This document shows positions 26,706 through 35,775 of a DNA stretch of 64,000 nt, one piece after another. The position numbers were made by a program, and so were the translations under genes. The DNA comes from Hyphomicrobiaceae bacterium (lineage in GTDB: Bacteria; Pseudomonadota; Alphaproteobacteria; Rhizobiales; Hyphomicrobiaceae). The stretch lies in contig JAWKWE010000006.1 in NCBI GenBank assembly GCA_041397645.1, positions 124,001 through 188,000 of the forward strand, written 5' to 3'. Within the stretch, counting starts at the first letter, position 1. Every line of letters starts with the position of its first letter. The notes beneath the pieces were generated by a model. The model saw nothing but the letters and a program-made list of their open reading frames with translations. It was not told where the DNA came from and did no database searches.

Positions 26706-27290
26706 ATGACCAATATTGCCATCGTCTACCACTCCGGCTTCGGCCATACCAAAGTGGTTGCAGAGCATGTTGCGAAGGGTGCAGCCAGTATCGCAGGCAC
26801 CACCGCAAACCTCTTCAAGGCTGAAGACCTTGCCTCGCCAGATAGTGGACCCTGGGAGGAACTTGCACGGGCCGATGCCATCATTTTCGGGGCACCGACG
26901 TACATGGGTTCCGCATCAGCTCCCATGAAGCAGTTCCTCGATGCTTCATCCAAGGTTTGGTTCACACAGGGCTGGAAGGACAAAATCGCCGGGGGTTTTA
27001 CTAACTCGGCCGCATGGTCGGGCGACAAGTTCGCGACTTTGTCCCAATTCGCGGTTGTCGCCGCCCAGCACGGCATGATCTGGGCGGGGCTTGGCCTAAT
27101 GCCTGGAAATAACAGCTCGAAGGCATCGATCGAGGACGTCAATCGTGTCGGATCCTTCCTCGGCCTCATGACCCAGGCCAACGTCGACGAGAGCGCGGAA
27201 ATCGCTCCTCCTCAGGCCGATCGCAAGACAGCCGAGCTTTTCGGCGCACGGATCGCTCACGTCGCCGCACGTTGGAAGAAGGGCCGCTGA
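26706..27290 (+). CDS. Flavodoxin-like NAD(P)H-dependent reductase
   Basis: 194 residues with a flavodoxin fold: MTNIAIVYHSGFGHTKVVAEH holds the FMN phosphate loop (SGFGHT), FGAPTYMGSASAPMKQFLD the second flavin loop, and FTNSAAWSGDKFATL the third. It resembles WrbA/FMN-reductase proteins that reduce quinones. A strong ribosome binding site (AGGAG) precedes the ATG. The divergent HxlR gene suggests induction by quinones or electrophiles, by analogy with other HxlR/quinone-reductase pairs. Confidence 0.83.
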   Translation: MTNIAIVYHSGFGHTKVVAEHVAKGAASIAGTTANLFKAEDLASPDSGPWEELARADAIIFGAPTYMGSASAPMKQFLDASSKVWFTQGWKDKIAGGFTNSAAWSGDKFATLSQFAVVAAQHGMIWAGLGLMPGNNSSKASIEDVNRVGSFLGLMTQANVDESAEIAPPQADRKTAELFGARIAHVAARWKKGR

Positions 27291-27317
27291 GCAGCTGCTC
27301 GATTGCCGGAATCCAGA

Positions 27318-27354
27318 AACGAAAAGGCGCCGGGACGAACCGGCGCCTTTTGCA
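27318..27354. terminator. Bidirectional terminator between flavodoxin-like gene and glyA
   Basis: AAAAGGCGCCGG and its complement (27322-27351) form a perfect 12-base stem with a six-base loop between convergent genes, with A and T runs at the two ends. Confidence 0.9.
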
Positions 27355-27393
27355 CGTCATCAGGGTGGACCGCCCAAAGCGGTCTTCACATGC

Positions 27394-28701
27394 TCATGAG
27401 TAGATCGGGAACTTGGCGCATAGCGCGATGGCCTTGGCGCGCACGGCAGCCTCGACCGCGGCATTGCCAGCTTCGCCGTTCTTGGCAAGCCCATCGAGGA
27501 CTTCCGCGATCAGGCGAGCGATCTCCTGGAACTCGGCAACGCCGAAGCCGCGCGTGGTGCCTGCGGGCGAACCCAGACGGATGCCCGAAGTGACCATCGG
27601 CTTTTCCGGATCGAACGGGATGCCGTTCTTGTTGCAGGTGATGTTGGCTCGGCCCATTGCCTTTTCGGCGATGTTGCCGGTGATCTTCTTGGGCCGCAGA
27701 TCAACCAGGATCAAATGGCTGTCCGTGCCGCCGGAGACAAGCGCGAAGCCGCTCTGAACGAGCACTTCGCCCATGGCGCGAGCGTTATCAATGACGTTCT
27801 TGATGTAGACCTTGTACTCGGGACGCAGCGCCTCACCAAAGGCGACCGCCTTGGCCGCGATGACGTGCATGAGCGGACCGCCCTGGATGCCGGGGAAGAT
27901 CGCGGAGTTGACCTTCTTTGCAATGTCCTCGTCGTTGGTGAGGATCATGCCGCCACGCGGACCGCGAAGAGTCTTGTGCGTCGTCGTCGTAACAACGTGC
28001 GCATGCGGGAATGGGCTGGGATAAAGACCCGCAGCGACGAGACCCGCGAAGTGAGCCATGTCGACCAGAAAGTGCGCACCGACTTCATCAGCAATCTTGC
28101 GGAATGCGGCGAAATCGATCTTGCGCGGATAAGCCGAGCCGCCAGCTATGATGATGCGCGGCTTGTGCTCGTGAGCGAGCTTCTTCACTTCGTCCATATC
28201 GATGAGGTGCGTATCGGGCTTGACCATGTAGTGCACGGCCTTAAACCACTTGCCCGACTGATTAACCGGCGCACCGTGAGTCAAGTGACCGCCCGCAGCG
28301 AGAGAGAGGCCCAGGATGGTGTCGCCTGGCTTGGCGAGTGCATTGAAGACACCCTGGTTGGCCTGAGAGCCGGAGTTGGGCTGGACATTCGCGAACGAGC
28401 AGCCAAAAAGCTTCTTGGCGCGCTCGATTGCGAGTTCTTCTGCAATGTCAACGTACTGGCAGCCACCATAATAGCGCCGACCCGGATAACCTTCGGCGTA
28501 CTTGTTGGTCAGCACCGAGCCTGCTGCATCAAGCACCGCCTGCGAAACGATGTTTTCCGATGCGATGAGTTCGATCTCGTGCTGCTGGCGTCCGAATTCC
28601 TTCTGGATGGCGCTGAAGACCTCCGGATCGGTCTCAGACAGATGCGACTTGAAAAAGCGCGAGGTCTGCGAGTTGGCCGCTTGGGCCGGAGCGTTCGACA
28701 T
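27394..28701 (-). CDS. glyA: Serine hydroxymethyltransferase
   Basis: 435 residues. It interconverts serine and glycine while loading tetrahydrofolate with a one-carbon unit. The PLP lysine is in TTTTHKTLRGPRGG (about residue 243); NVQPNSGSQANQ and DMAHFAGLVAAG are also typical. The next gene upstream on this strand is hemA, which consumes glycine; the 240-base gap between them shows no terminator that I could identify. Confidence 0.97.
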   Translation of the reverse strand: MSNAPAQAANSQTSRFFKSHLSETDPEVFSAIQKEFGRQQHEIELIASENIVSQAVLDAAGSVLTNKYAEGYPGRRYYGGCQYVDIAEELAIERAKKLFGCSFANVQPNSGSQANQGVFNALAKPGDTILGLSLAAGGHLTHGAPVNQSGKWFKAVHYMVKPDTHLIDMDEVKKLAHEHKPRIIIAGGSAYPRKIDFAAFRKIADEVGAHFLVDMAHFAGLVAAGLYPSPFPHAHVVTTTTHKTLRGPRGGMILTNDEDIAKKVNSAIFPGIQGGPLMHVIAAKAVAFGEALRPEYKVYIKNVIDNARAMGEVLVQSGFALVSGGTDSHLILVDLRPKKITGNIAEKAMGRANITCNKNGIPFDPEKPMVTSGIRLGSPAGTTRGFGVAEFQEIARLIAEVLDGLAKNGEAGNAAVEAAVRAKAIALCAKFPIYS

Positions 28702-28942
28702 GGGCGTTCCCTATGTTTTTTACTGATTTCTGGGGTAGTTGAACGAAATATGCGCGGGCGCCAGCAAGTCTTTCGACCTGCTCGCGCGATCCATTGCGAC
28801 CATAGTAGGAGGGCTGAAAAGCGGGCTCAACACACAAACGTTCGCGAGCCCCCGTGTAAAATAGGCGCGGGATTAAGTGAGCCCACACCAATGGGTAGCG
28901 GCGAACGTGTGCAGGCGGAATGAGCCGCCTGCCATCTCGATT

Positions 28943-30175
28943 TTATTCGGCAGCCTGGCTCAGCCCCATCTCCGACTGCAGCGGGCACTTCGCCCACAGC
29001 TCGGTCATGGCGGCCACGAGGTGGTCCATGTCCTTGTCGGTGTGCAGCGGCGTCGGCGTGAGACGCAGACGTTCGGTGCCACGCGGCACGGTCGGATAAT
29101 TGATCGGCTGAACGTAAATTCCGTACTCGTTGAGCAGGATGTCGGAGAGCTGCTTGCAACGCACCGGATCAGCAACCAGCACCGGAACGATATGGCTGGG
29201 GCCCGAAATCACGGGCAGATCGGCAGCTGTCAGGCGACGCTTCAAAGTGCGAGCGCGCTCCTGATGACGTTCACGCTCGACATTAGACGACTTCAAATGG
29301 CGGATCGACGCCAGAGCGCCGGCAGCAATCACCGGAGCGAGCGAGGTGGTGAAGATGAAACCGGGTGCATACGAGCGGACCGCGTCGCAAAGCGTGCGGG
29401 ACGCCGCGATGTAGCCGCCCATGACGCCAAAGCCTTTGGCGAGCGTACCGTTAATGATGTCGACACGGTCCATAACACCATCACGTTCGGCAATGCCGCC
29501 GCCGCGCGGGCCATACATGCCCACAGCATGGACCTCATCAAGATACGTCAGTGCGTTGTATTTCTTCGCCAGGTCACAAACAGCCGCGATGTTGGAAACG
29601 TGGCCGTCCATCGAGTAGACGCTCTCAAAAGCGATGATCTTAGGAACATCGAGAGGCACGCGCTGCAGCTTCGCCTCAAGGTCAGCGAGGTCGTTGTGCA
29701 GGAAGATATGCTTGGGACCGCGTCCGTTGCGGATGCCCGCGATCATCGAAGCGTGATTCTTCTCGTCAGAGAAAACCACACAACCGGGGAGAAGCTGAAC
29801 GAGCGTAGAAAGCGCAGCCTCGTTGGCGACGAACGCCGAAGTGAACAATAGCGCTGCTTCCTTGCCGTGCAGATCGGCAATCTCGTGCTCAAGCTCGACG
29901 TGATAATGGGTGGTACCCGAAATGTTACGCGTGCCGCCAGAGCCGGCGCCAACGATATCGAGCGCTTCGTGCATCGCGGCGATGACCTTGGGATTTTGGC
30001 CCATGCCGAGGTAGTCGTTAGAGCACCAAACGGTAATCGGGCGCGTAGCCTCGGGCTTGATGAAATCCGCCTTGGGGAAGTCGCCACGATGACGCTTCAG
30101 ATCCGCGAAAATTCTGTAACGGCCCTCGCGCTTAACGGCCTCAAGGGCTGCGCTCAGCCTCTGCTCGTAATCCAT
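28943..30175 (-). CDS. hemA: 5-aminolevulinate synthase (HemA)
   Basis: 410 residues. A PLP enzyme that condenses glycine with succinyl-CoA to start tetrapyrrole synthesis by the Shemin pathway. Start MDYEQRLSAALEAVKREGRYR is typical; the catalytic lysine is in NGTLAKGFGVMGG (about 245) and HVELEHEIADLHGKEAALLF is conserved. ATG at 30175 is chosen over the longer frame to 30271, whose extra residues are not family-like. A FixK-type box lies about 220 bases upstream, suggesting control by oxygen. Confidence 0.96.
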   Translation of the reverse strand: MDYEQRLSAALEAVKREGRYRIFADLKRHRGDFPKADFIKPEATRPITVWCSNDYLGMGQNPKVIAAMHEALDIVGAGSGGTRNISGTTHYHVELEHEIADLHGKEAALLFTSAFVANEAALSTLVQLLPGCVVFSDEKNHASMIAGIRNGRGPKHIFLHNDLADLEAKLQRVPLDVPKIIAFESVYSMDGHVSNIAAVCDLAKKYNALTYLDEVHAVGMYGPRGGGIAERDGVMDRVDIINGTLAKGFGVMGGYIAASRTLCDAVRSYAPGFIFTTSLAPVIAAGALASIRHLKSSNVERERHQERARTLKRRLTAADLPVISGPSHIVPVLVADPVRCKQLSDILLNEYGIYVQPINYPTVPRGTERLRLTPTPLHTDKDMDHLVAAMTELWAKCPLQSEMGLSQAAE

Positions 30176-30644
30176 GAAGCTTATTTCCACTCCCCAGGAC
30201 TTAGTATCGTTTTCCTGAACTATGCCGGGGGTTGCCCGACAATCAAAGCGTTCTTTCGTCGCGCGCTTCATTTATTTCCTTACGGGAAACAAATCCGCAC
30301 CCGTTTTCGTCACGCCCTGAACCGTCATCCAATCGCAGGCAGCCATACCTGCAAATTTCGAGGCAATCTTGACCAGGGCAAAAGATACTAAACATTGCGC
30401 TAGATCAAGGTTCGACACTATGGCGCATTTGGGCGTACCCGAGGCGGCGGAAGTCTAGTTTAGAGATTGGATCAAACAGGGCCAGTTCCGCCACTATCCG
30501 ATTGACCTGGGAGGGATATCTCCGAGTGGTCTTCCCAGCAAATATTGGGTTGGGCGTCAGTTGGCAAGCACGGCTATCAGCTCCGGACAACAAGCGTCGC
30601 CCCTCGAACGGTGAGCCACTCGCTGGGGCACGATCCGACCAGGC
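30176..30644. other. Intergenic region upstream of hemA
   Basis: About 470 bases between hemA and the end of the second L,D-transpeptidase gene. It holds the hemA promoter region and the FixK/FnrL-like box at 30395-30408. The rest shows no coding or structural signal that I recognise. Confidence 0.5.
30395..30408 (-). promoter_or_regulatory. FixK/FnrL-type box upstream of hemA
   Basis: TTGC-GCTAGA-TCAA fits the FixK2 consensus TTG(A/C)-N6-(T/G)CAA. Its position about 220 bases upstream of hemA suits an activator site if the transcript starts near 30360. In Bradyrhizobium hemA is under FixLJ-FixK2 control, which supports the reading. Confidence 0.5.
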
Positions 30645-31961
30645 CTAGTAGTTGGCAGCCACTTCACCGACACTATCGCGCTGATAGAGATCGCGGCGGA
30701 ACTGGACGACACCGTCAGGGGTAGCCCAGGCGGTTATGTAGACGAAGTGGAGATCGACAGGCTTTTTCAAGCGCACATCGCGTCTTGTGCCCGTTTCCTT
30801 CATTTCCGCGATGGCTTCGTCACTCCAGCCATTCTGGCCATTGAGCAGCCATGCGGCCAAGTGAGCGATATTGCGGACCCGAATGCAGCCAGAGCTGGCC
30901 GAACGGAAATTGCGCCCGAAAATCGTGTCCGACGGTGTGTCGTGCATGTAGACGGAATGAGCACTGGCAAAATTGATCTTGAGGAACCCGAGCGGATTCT
31001 CCTTTCCCGGCTGCTGACTGTAGGAATAAGTGCCCGGCCGCACCTTGTTCCAGTCGATCTTATCCGGGTCGACCTTCTTGCCCGAGCCGTCGTACGCATC
31101 GATATGGAACTTGGACAGGACGCTCTGACCCTTCTTCTGCATTTCACGCCCGCGCGGAATGAGGTCTTCAGACTCCACCGTAGGCGGTACCCGCCACATC
31201 GGGTTGAAATTCAGATCTGTGATCGAGGAGCGCAGTAGCGGGGTAGCCCTATCGGGCTTGCCCACCACACCCGCGTAGCGCGCGACGATGTCGCCGTTCT
31301 CCACTGCCTCGATCTGGGCGGCGGGGATATTCACGACCACGTAGCGCTTCGATACCTGGCCGACGAGCGACTGTAGGCGCGTCAGGTTCACCTTGAGCTG
31401 TTTCAGCCGAACGTCGGCGGGGACATTCAGGGCCGCAATAGTACGCCTGTCGAGAATGCCCGTCGGAGTGAGCCCGTTGGCTGCCTGGAAACGCTTCAAC
31501 GCCTTCTCAAGCTCGTAGTCGAAGTAGTTCGAACCACTGCTATCGCCTTTGTACTCGCCGGAAGCCGACAGACGCGCGCGCAGAAATGCGACGCCGGCGT
31601 CGCGGGAGCCAGCCTGCAATTGTTGCTCGGGAACCGGCGCCCAGCCGCCACGGGCTACGACGTCCGAATAGAGCTTGATGGCATCTTTCGTGGGACCAAT
31701 GTTGGCCTTGGAGATCGTGGCAAAGCCTTTGGGAGGGTTGGCCTCCCACTCGCGTATAAAGCTGCGGTCGTAGCTCGGGGTGGAAACCGGTCCGCCACTG
31801 TTGGCAAAAGTCTCCTGAAAGTAGGCCATGCCTTGTGCGTGGGCTGTCGTCACCATCTCCGGCATGAATGCGAACGCAATGCACGAGACGGTAAAGCAGA
31901 GCGCAGCCTGCACTCCACGGCCAACGTTCCCAACAGTCTGCCCAACCCGTCGCACGATCAT
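30645..31961 (-). CDS. ldtP: L,D-transpeptidase, LdtP-like
   Basis: 438 residues: an N-terminal hydrophobic signal segment (about 17-43, ending TAHAQG), a peptidoglycan-binding domain (VAFLRARLSASGEY then LKRFQAANGLTPTG) and a YkuD domain with YMHDTPSDTIFG and the nucleophile in SSGCIRV (about 357). It is a paralogue of the enzyme at 18812-20185. The neighbouring ldtR-type gene mirrors the ldtR/ldtP arrangement described in Liberibacter, hence the symbol, given tentatively. ATG at 31961 is preferred to the 44-residue longer frame because it places the signal at the N terminus. Confidence 0.88.
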   Translation of the reverse strand: MIVRRVGQTVGNVGRGVQAALCFTVSCIAFAFMPEMVTTAHAQGMAYFQETFANSGGPVSTPSYDRSFIREWEANPPKGFATISKANIGPTKDAIKLYSDVVARGGWAPVPEQQLQAGSRDAGVAFLRARLSASGEYKGDSSGSNYFDYELEKALKRFQAANGLTPTGILDRRTIAALNVPADVRLKQLKVNLTRLQSLVGQVSKRYVVVNIPAAQIEAVENGDIVARYAGVVGKPDRATPLLRSSITDLNFNPMWRVPPTVESEDLIPRGREMQKKGQSVLSKFHIDAYDGSGKKVDPDKIDWNKVRPGTYSYSQQPGKENPLGFLKINFASAHSVYMHDTPSDTIFGRNFRSASSGCIRVRNIAHLAAWLLNGQNGWSDEAIAEMKETGTRRDVRLKKPVDLHFVYITAWATPDGVVQFRRDLYQRDSVGEVAANY

Positions 31962-32328
31962 CTCCAGCCCGGTTTGTTCCCAGTCTACGTGACTTAACAC
32001 TTCCCTTATTAGCCTTAAGCAAACGTTGCCGGCTGCCTCGGGGAGGCGTGCGTGCCGGATTTTAAGGTGAGAAGGCTGAAAAACGTGAGGCAATTACGAA
32101 TCGCAACCGCGCATTTTGATGACCCGCGGTGTCAGTGCCACACCATCCGCCCAAAAGGCTAAGGGGCTCTACCTAGGAGCATTGGCAAAGCAGGCTTTCA
32201 GCTGAGGATCCAACGTCTTGCACCGCAATGAGAAAGAGCCGCCTAGCTTTGCGCCGGGCGGCTCTTGAGGATGCAGGCTGCCTTCTTGAGCCCCCCGACC
32301 CATGCCGGGCAGCGGACCGCGTTACAAA
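31962..32328. other. Intergenic region between ldtR and the L,D-transpeptidase gene
   Basis: Contains the terminator of ldtR (32234-32266) and, downstream of it, the transpeptidase promoter region. The T/A-rich patch at 31990-32025 could hold the promoter. No clear LdtR operator could be defined by eye. Confidence 0.4.
32234..32266 (-). terminator. Terminator after ldtR
   Basis: AAGAGCCGCC (32234-32243) pairs with GGCGGCTCTT (32257-32266). It is followed on the minus strand by TTTCTC, a weak T-tract. Confidence 0.7.
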
Positions 32329-32838
32329 TTACAGGCGATAGCGGATCTGATCCGACCAGAAGCGCTCCAGACGGACCAGAGCCTTGTTGAGACCCTTGAT
32401 ATCGTCTGTCGTGACTTCACCGACGCTTTGCACCGAGCCAAGCTGACGATTGTAGAGCTTCGTCACCACATCGCACGCCTCCAGACCGCGATCGGTCAGG
32501 CTGACGCGAACCGAACGACGGTCCGTATCGGAGCGCTTGTAGTGGATGTAGCCCATGTCAACGAGCTTCTTGAGGTTGTAGGAGACGTTGGAGCCCAGAT
32601 AGTAGCCGCGGGTCTTTAACTCGCCTGCGGTCAACTCGCTCTCGCCTATGTTGTACAGCAACAGAGCCTGTACGCTGTTGAGTTCGGCACCGCCCTGGCG
32701 GTCAAACTCGTCCTTGATGACATCGAGAAGGAGGCGATGAAGGCGCTCGATCAGGCGGAGTGCCTGAAGATATTCCGAGCGGAAGGCCTCATCCTGAACC
32801 GGCGCCGTGTTACGCACCATATCAAACGCAATACTCAT
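32329..32838 (-). CDS. ldtR: MarR-family regulator, LdtR-like
   Basis: 169 residues with a MarR winged helix: ELNSVQALLLYNIGESELTAGELKTRGYYLGSNVSYNLKKLVDMGYIHYKRSDTDRRSVRVSLT. The motif YYLGSNVSYNLKKL and the context beside an L,D-transpeptidase match LdtR, which controls cell-wall crosslinking and stress tolerance in Liberibacter and rhizobia. The AT-rich stretch upstream (32839-33046) is likely its promoter and may be the autoregulatory site; a small inverted repeat CCCGA/TCGGG sits at 32865-32880. Confidence 0.85.
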   Translation of the reverse strand: MSIAFDMVRNTAPVQDEAFRSEYLQALRLIERLHRLLLDVIKDEFDRQGGAELNSVQALLLYNIGESELTAGELKTRGYYLGSNVSYNLKKLVDMGYIHYKRSDTDRRSVRVSLTDRGLEACDVVTKLYNRQLGSVQSVGEVTTDDIKGLNKALVRLERFWSDQIRYRL

Positions 32839-32900
32839 TACCCTGCCTCTTACCGTTTACGCTTCCCGATTATTCTCGGGTTGCTGGAAAGGTAACGCAG

Positions 32901-33050
32901 ATGAATAAAGAGCGACTAAATAGATATAGTAAAAGAATAGTAACAGCCCCTCAAAAGAAGGATTTTTTAATCAACGAAACACGAGAATTCCGTGTAAAGC
33001 GAATTTTTCTAAAAAGTTCTATTTCAAATTTGATGCAATCGCAGCTCTAA
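32901..33050 (+). CDS. Possible small basic protein in an AT-rich island
   Basis: A 49-codon frame rich in Lys, Arg and Asn starts at an ATG preceded by GAAAGG nine bases upstream. It occupies a conspicuously AT-rich stretch between ldtR and the convergent hydrolase gene, whose stop it overlaps by four bases. I recognise no family. The composition could equally reflect the ldtR promoter region, so the gene call is weak. Confidence 0.22.
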   Translation: MNKERLNRYSKRIVTAPQKKDFLINETREFRVKRIFLKSSISNLMQSQL

Positions 33051-34174
33051 ACGCGAGCGGCCTGCATTTGTTCGCGGGTCGGGAGTGCAAGGTCGTTCTC
33101 CCCTAACGGCGCGAAGTAGCGCGCCACCTCGGCAGGATCGACATCATCAATCTTTCCCGGTTGCCAGCGCGGCTTGTTATCTTTGTCAATAAGCGCAGCC
33201 CGAACACCCTCTGCAAAGTCGTTCCCTTCAAGGCATCTCCACGCAATACGGAAATCCTGAATCAAGGTTTCGCGCAGATCCAGCGACCGGCACGCGCGAA
33301 TATGAACATCGGTAATGGCGAGAGACGTCGGAGAATACTTGCCTAGCTCCGCCAGAACGGACTCCGCCCACGGCTTGGCTTCTCCCTTGGCGCCAGCAAG
33401 CGCCCTCAGAATTTCGGCGAGATTTTCGCCGGAAAAATATTCACGGATCATCGGGAACGTTCGTTCCAACTCCCCGCGGTCTTGATCTTGATGCAATCCG
33501 TCAAGCAACGGATCTACAGGCTCCGATTGCGACAGGGCATCAAGAATGTCCTCGAAATGGCTTGAGGCAATACAGTGCGTCACCAATCCCAACCAGAATG
33601 CATCGGCGCGACCGACCCGGTGGCCCGTCAATCCCAGATAGAGCCCAATTGGCCAGGGCATCGCCGCCAGCTTGTGCGCGACACCGACATCGGGAAATAG
33701 CCCTATCGCCGTTTCGGGCATGGCGAAGGAATAATTCTCACCTGCGACGCGGTGGGTATTGTAGCTCGACAGGCCAGCCCCCGATCCCATGCACAAACCG
33801 TTTATGAACGAGACAGTCGGCTTGGAAAAACAGTCGAGCAGCCAATCCAATTGATATTCGGCAGCAAACATCTGCCGGGCACGCGGCATATCCGTCTTGG
33901 CGCAATTGACGAGAGCGCGAACATCGCCACCGGCGCAGAACGCGCGGTCGCTCGCAGATGTCAACGCACAGATGTAGATGTCGGGATTGCGTGCCGTTTT
34001 GGGAATTTCATCGGACAGGATCTTGCGCATGTCATCATCGAATGCATTGAGCGCGCGCGGCCTATTGAGCACAAAACTCATCAACGCGCCGCGGCGCACG
34101 GCCTCAATCTTTGCCGGTTCGGTCTGGGTGGCCTGTGCGGCGGTCGTCGCTTGCGTGGTTGCTGTGTCACTCAT
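33047..34174 (-). CDS. Enoyl-CoA hydratase/3-hydroxyisobutyryl-CoA hydrolase family protein
   Basis: 375 residues of the crotonase superfamily, ECH_2 type. The oxyanion-hole segments are present (SASDRAFCAGGDVRALV and INGLCMGSGAGLSSY), and the longer C-terminal half (FPMIREYFSGENLAEILRALAG then RACRSLDLRETLIQDFRIAWRCLEGNDFAEGVRAALIDKDNKPRW) is typical of 3-hydroxyisobutyryl-CoA hydrolase in valine breakdown. ATG at 34174 is chosen; the longer frame to 34243 adds unconserved residues. It may instead be a related hydratase. Confidence 0.85.
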   Translation of the reverse strand: MSDTATTQATTAAQATQTEPAKIEAVRRGALMSFVLNRPRALNAFDDDMRKILSDEIPKTARNPDIYICALTSASDRAFCAGGDVRALVNCAKTDMPRARQMFAAEYQLDWLLDCFSKPTVSFINGLCMGSGAGLSSYNTHRVAGENYSFAMPETAIGLFPDVGVAHKLAAMPWPIGLYLGLTGHRVGRADAFWLGLVTHCIASSHFEDILDALSQSEPVDPLLDGLHQDQDRGELERTFPMIREYFSGENLAEILRALAGAKGEAKPWAESVLAELGKYSPTSLAITDVHIRACRSLDLRETLIQDFRIAWRCLEGNDFAEGVRAALIDKDNKPRWQPGKIDDVDPAEVARYFAPLGENDLALPTREQMQAARV

Positions 34175-34363
34175 TTCGATTTCCGAGAAAGTCCTTGTCT
34201 TGCGATAATGGCCTACACCGTGGGTAAACGGCTTAGACGCCACATTTTAGCACTATACACACCCTAGTTCTCGCCACAGTCTACAAGACATTGATTCGCC
34301 GAGACGGAACGCGATGCGGTGTCAAGGTGTTTTCCATGCTGATCCACACAATCATCCGGGGGG

Positions 34364-35671
34364 ATGTTGGAGCACATGATAAGAGCCCGCTCGGCTGTCC
34401 ATATCGCGTCTTTTGGCGTTCTGACCTGTTTGGCACTGGCCTCCTTTGGCGACCAGCCCTTGATGGCACGCGATAACACGGGCTCCAAAGATAAAGAGCA
34501 AACTGCAGAAGATCCGTCGAAGTCAGATGCCAAGGGCGAGAGCAAAACCCGCAAAGGCGTACGCATCGAGCTGACTGTGCCGCGGATCCCAGGTATCTCT
34601 GGCAAGTCTTGGCCCAAGACAATCCCCGACGCAGAAGCAGAAAAGAAAGCAGACGGTGCACTGCCCGAGAAATGGAGCCCGGAGGAGATTGCAGCCGCCA
34701 AAGCTCATTGCACCGCCGTTCTCAGCCATATCAATGCGATCGCCATTCCCCAAGAGCCGATCAAGGAAGGCGGATGCGGTACACCTGCTCCGATCCAGCT
34801 CATTAGCATCGGCCGCAACCCGGAAGTGGCCTTGTCGCCACCTGCGATCGTCAACTGTGACTTCGCCGAAGCGTTAAATGATTGGGTGACCAACGACGTT
34901 CAGCCTCTTGCCGTGAAAAACTTCTCCAACAAGGTCATCAAGATTGAGGTCATGAGTTCATACTCGTGCCGCACGGCCTACGGTCGCAAGGGCAACAAGC
35001 TCAGCGAGCACGCTGTCGCTAATGCTCTTGATATCCGTGGTTTCGTAACCGCCGGCGGCCGACAAGCTTACGTTCTCGAACACTGGGGCACACCCCAGCG
35101 CGAAATTCTTGCGCGCATCGCTGAGGAAAAGGCGAAGGCCGCAAAAGCTCTCGCCGAAGCGCAAGCCGCAGAAAAGGCAGCCCAGACCATGCAGGCCGGG
35201 GGCAAGCCTTCCAAAGAGACGCCACCGTCGTCCACGGCCTCAAGCGCGGGTGAGCCCGGTGGCGGGGTCGCGCGGTCGACCATTGTGGATGGCACTCCCA
35301 AGCTCACCATCACACTTCCCGGCGCTTCTCCCGGCGGTGGTGCTGGAGCAGATAGCGGCTTCTCCATGGCCCCGAGCCGCCTGGGCGGCCCAAAGTCCGA
35401 CGAGCCGTCCAATGGCAAGAGCGTCAACGTTGCGAAGGCCGCTGCTAAGACTGGCAAAACAACCCAAACAAAAGCAGCTGACAAACCTAAACCGCCACAA
35501 AAAGAGGCCCGGCTCAACGACGCGGAGCGCAAGGAAGCCTTTTTACATGCCGTCCACGCGAGCGCTTGCCAACGCTTTGGAACCACTTTGGGCCCGGAAG
35601 CAAACTCCGCGCATCGTAACCATTTCCACGTCGATATGGCGCCGCGCAAGAAAACCAAGATCTGCGATTAA
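34364..35671 (+). CDS. Extensin-like protein with an interrupted catalytic domain
   Basis: 435 residues with an N-terminal signal (about 1-31), a Lys/Glu/Pro-rich linker, then an extensin-like C-terminal domain, a peptidase-like fold with zinc-binding residues. The front part (CGTPAPIQLISIGR, CDFAEALNDWV, SYSCRTAYGRKGNKLSEHAVANALDIRGF) supplies a His and Asp; the rear part (EAFLHAVHASACQRFGTTLGP then HRNHFHVD) supplies His-x-His. About 150 residues of Ala/Lys/Gly/Ser-rich low-complexity sequence separate the halves, whereas the family normally has a short loop there. An ATG at 34376 is an equally good start. Confidence 0.75.
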   Translation: MLEHMIRARSAVHIASFGVLTCLALASFGDQPLMARDNTGSKDKEQTAEDPSKSDAKGESKTRKGVRIELTVPRIPGISGKSWPKTIPDAEAEKKADGALPEKWSPEEIAAAKAHCTAVLSHINAIAIPQEPIKEGGCGTPAPIQLISIGRNPEVALSPPAIVNCDFAEALNDWVTNDVQPLAVKNFSNKVIKIEVMSSYSCRTAYGRKGNKLSEHAVANALDIRGFVTAGGRQAYVLEHWGTPQREILARIAEEKAKAAKALAEAQAAEKAAQTMQAGGKPSKETPPSSTASSAGEPGGGVARSTIVDGTPKLTITLPGASPGGGAGADSGFSMAPSRLGGPKSDEPSNGKSVNVAKAAAKTGKTTQTKAADKPKPPQKEARLNDAERKEAFLHAVHASACQRFGTTLGPEANSAHRNHFHVDMAPRKKTKICD

Positions 35672-35775
35672 CGCACGCCTGCGCTGCGCAGGCGGCCAAG
35701 GCCGGCATGAGCAGGCTTGTCAAAGGCTCCCTGCTTGTCCCAAGGTGCGGCCGGATTTCAACCGGACCTCAATTC

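Noticed and set aside
28702..28942. Riboswitch (glycine or SAM type) before glyA
   Set aside because: The leader of glyA shows none of the conserved cores of those riboswitches.
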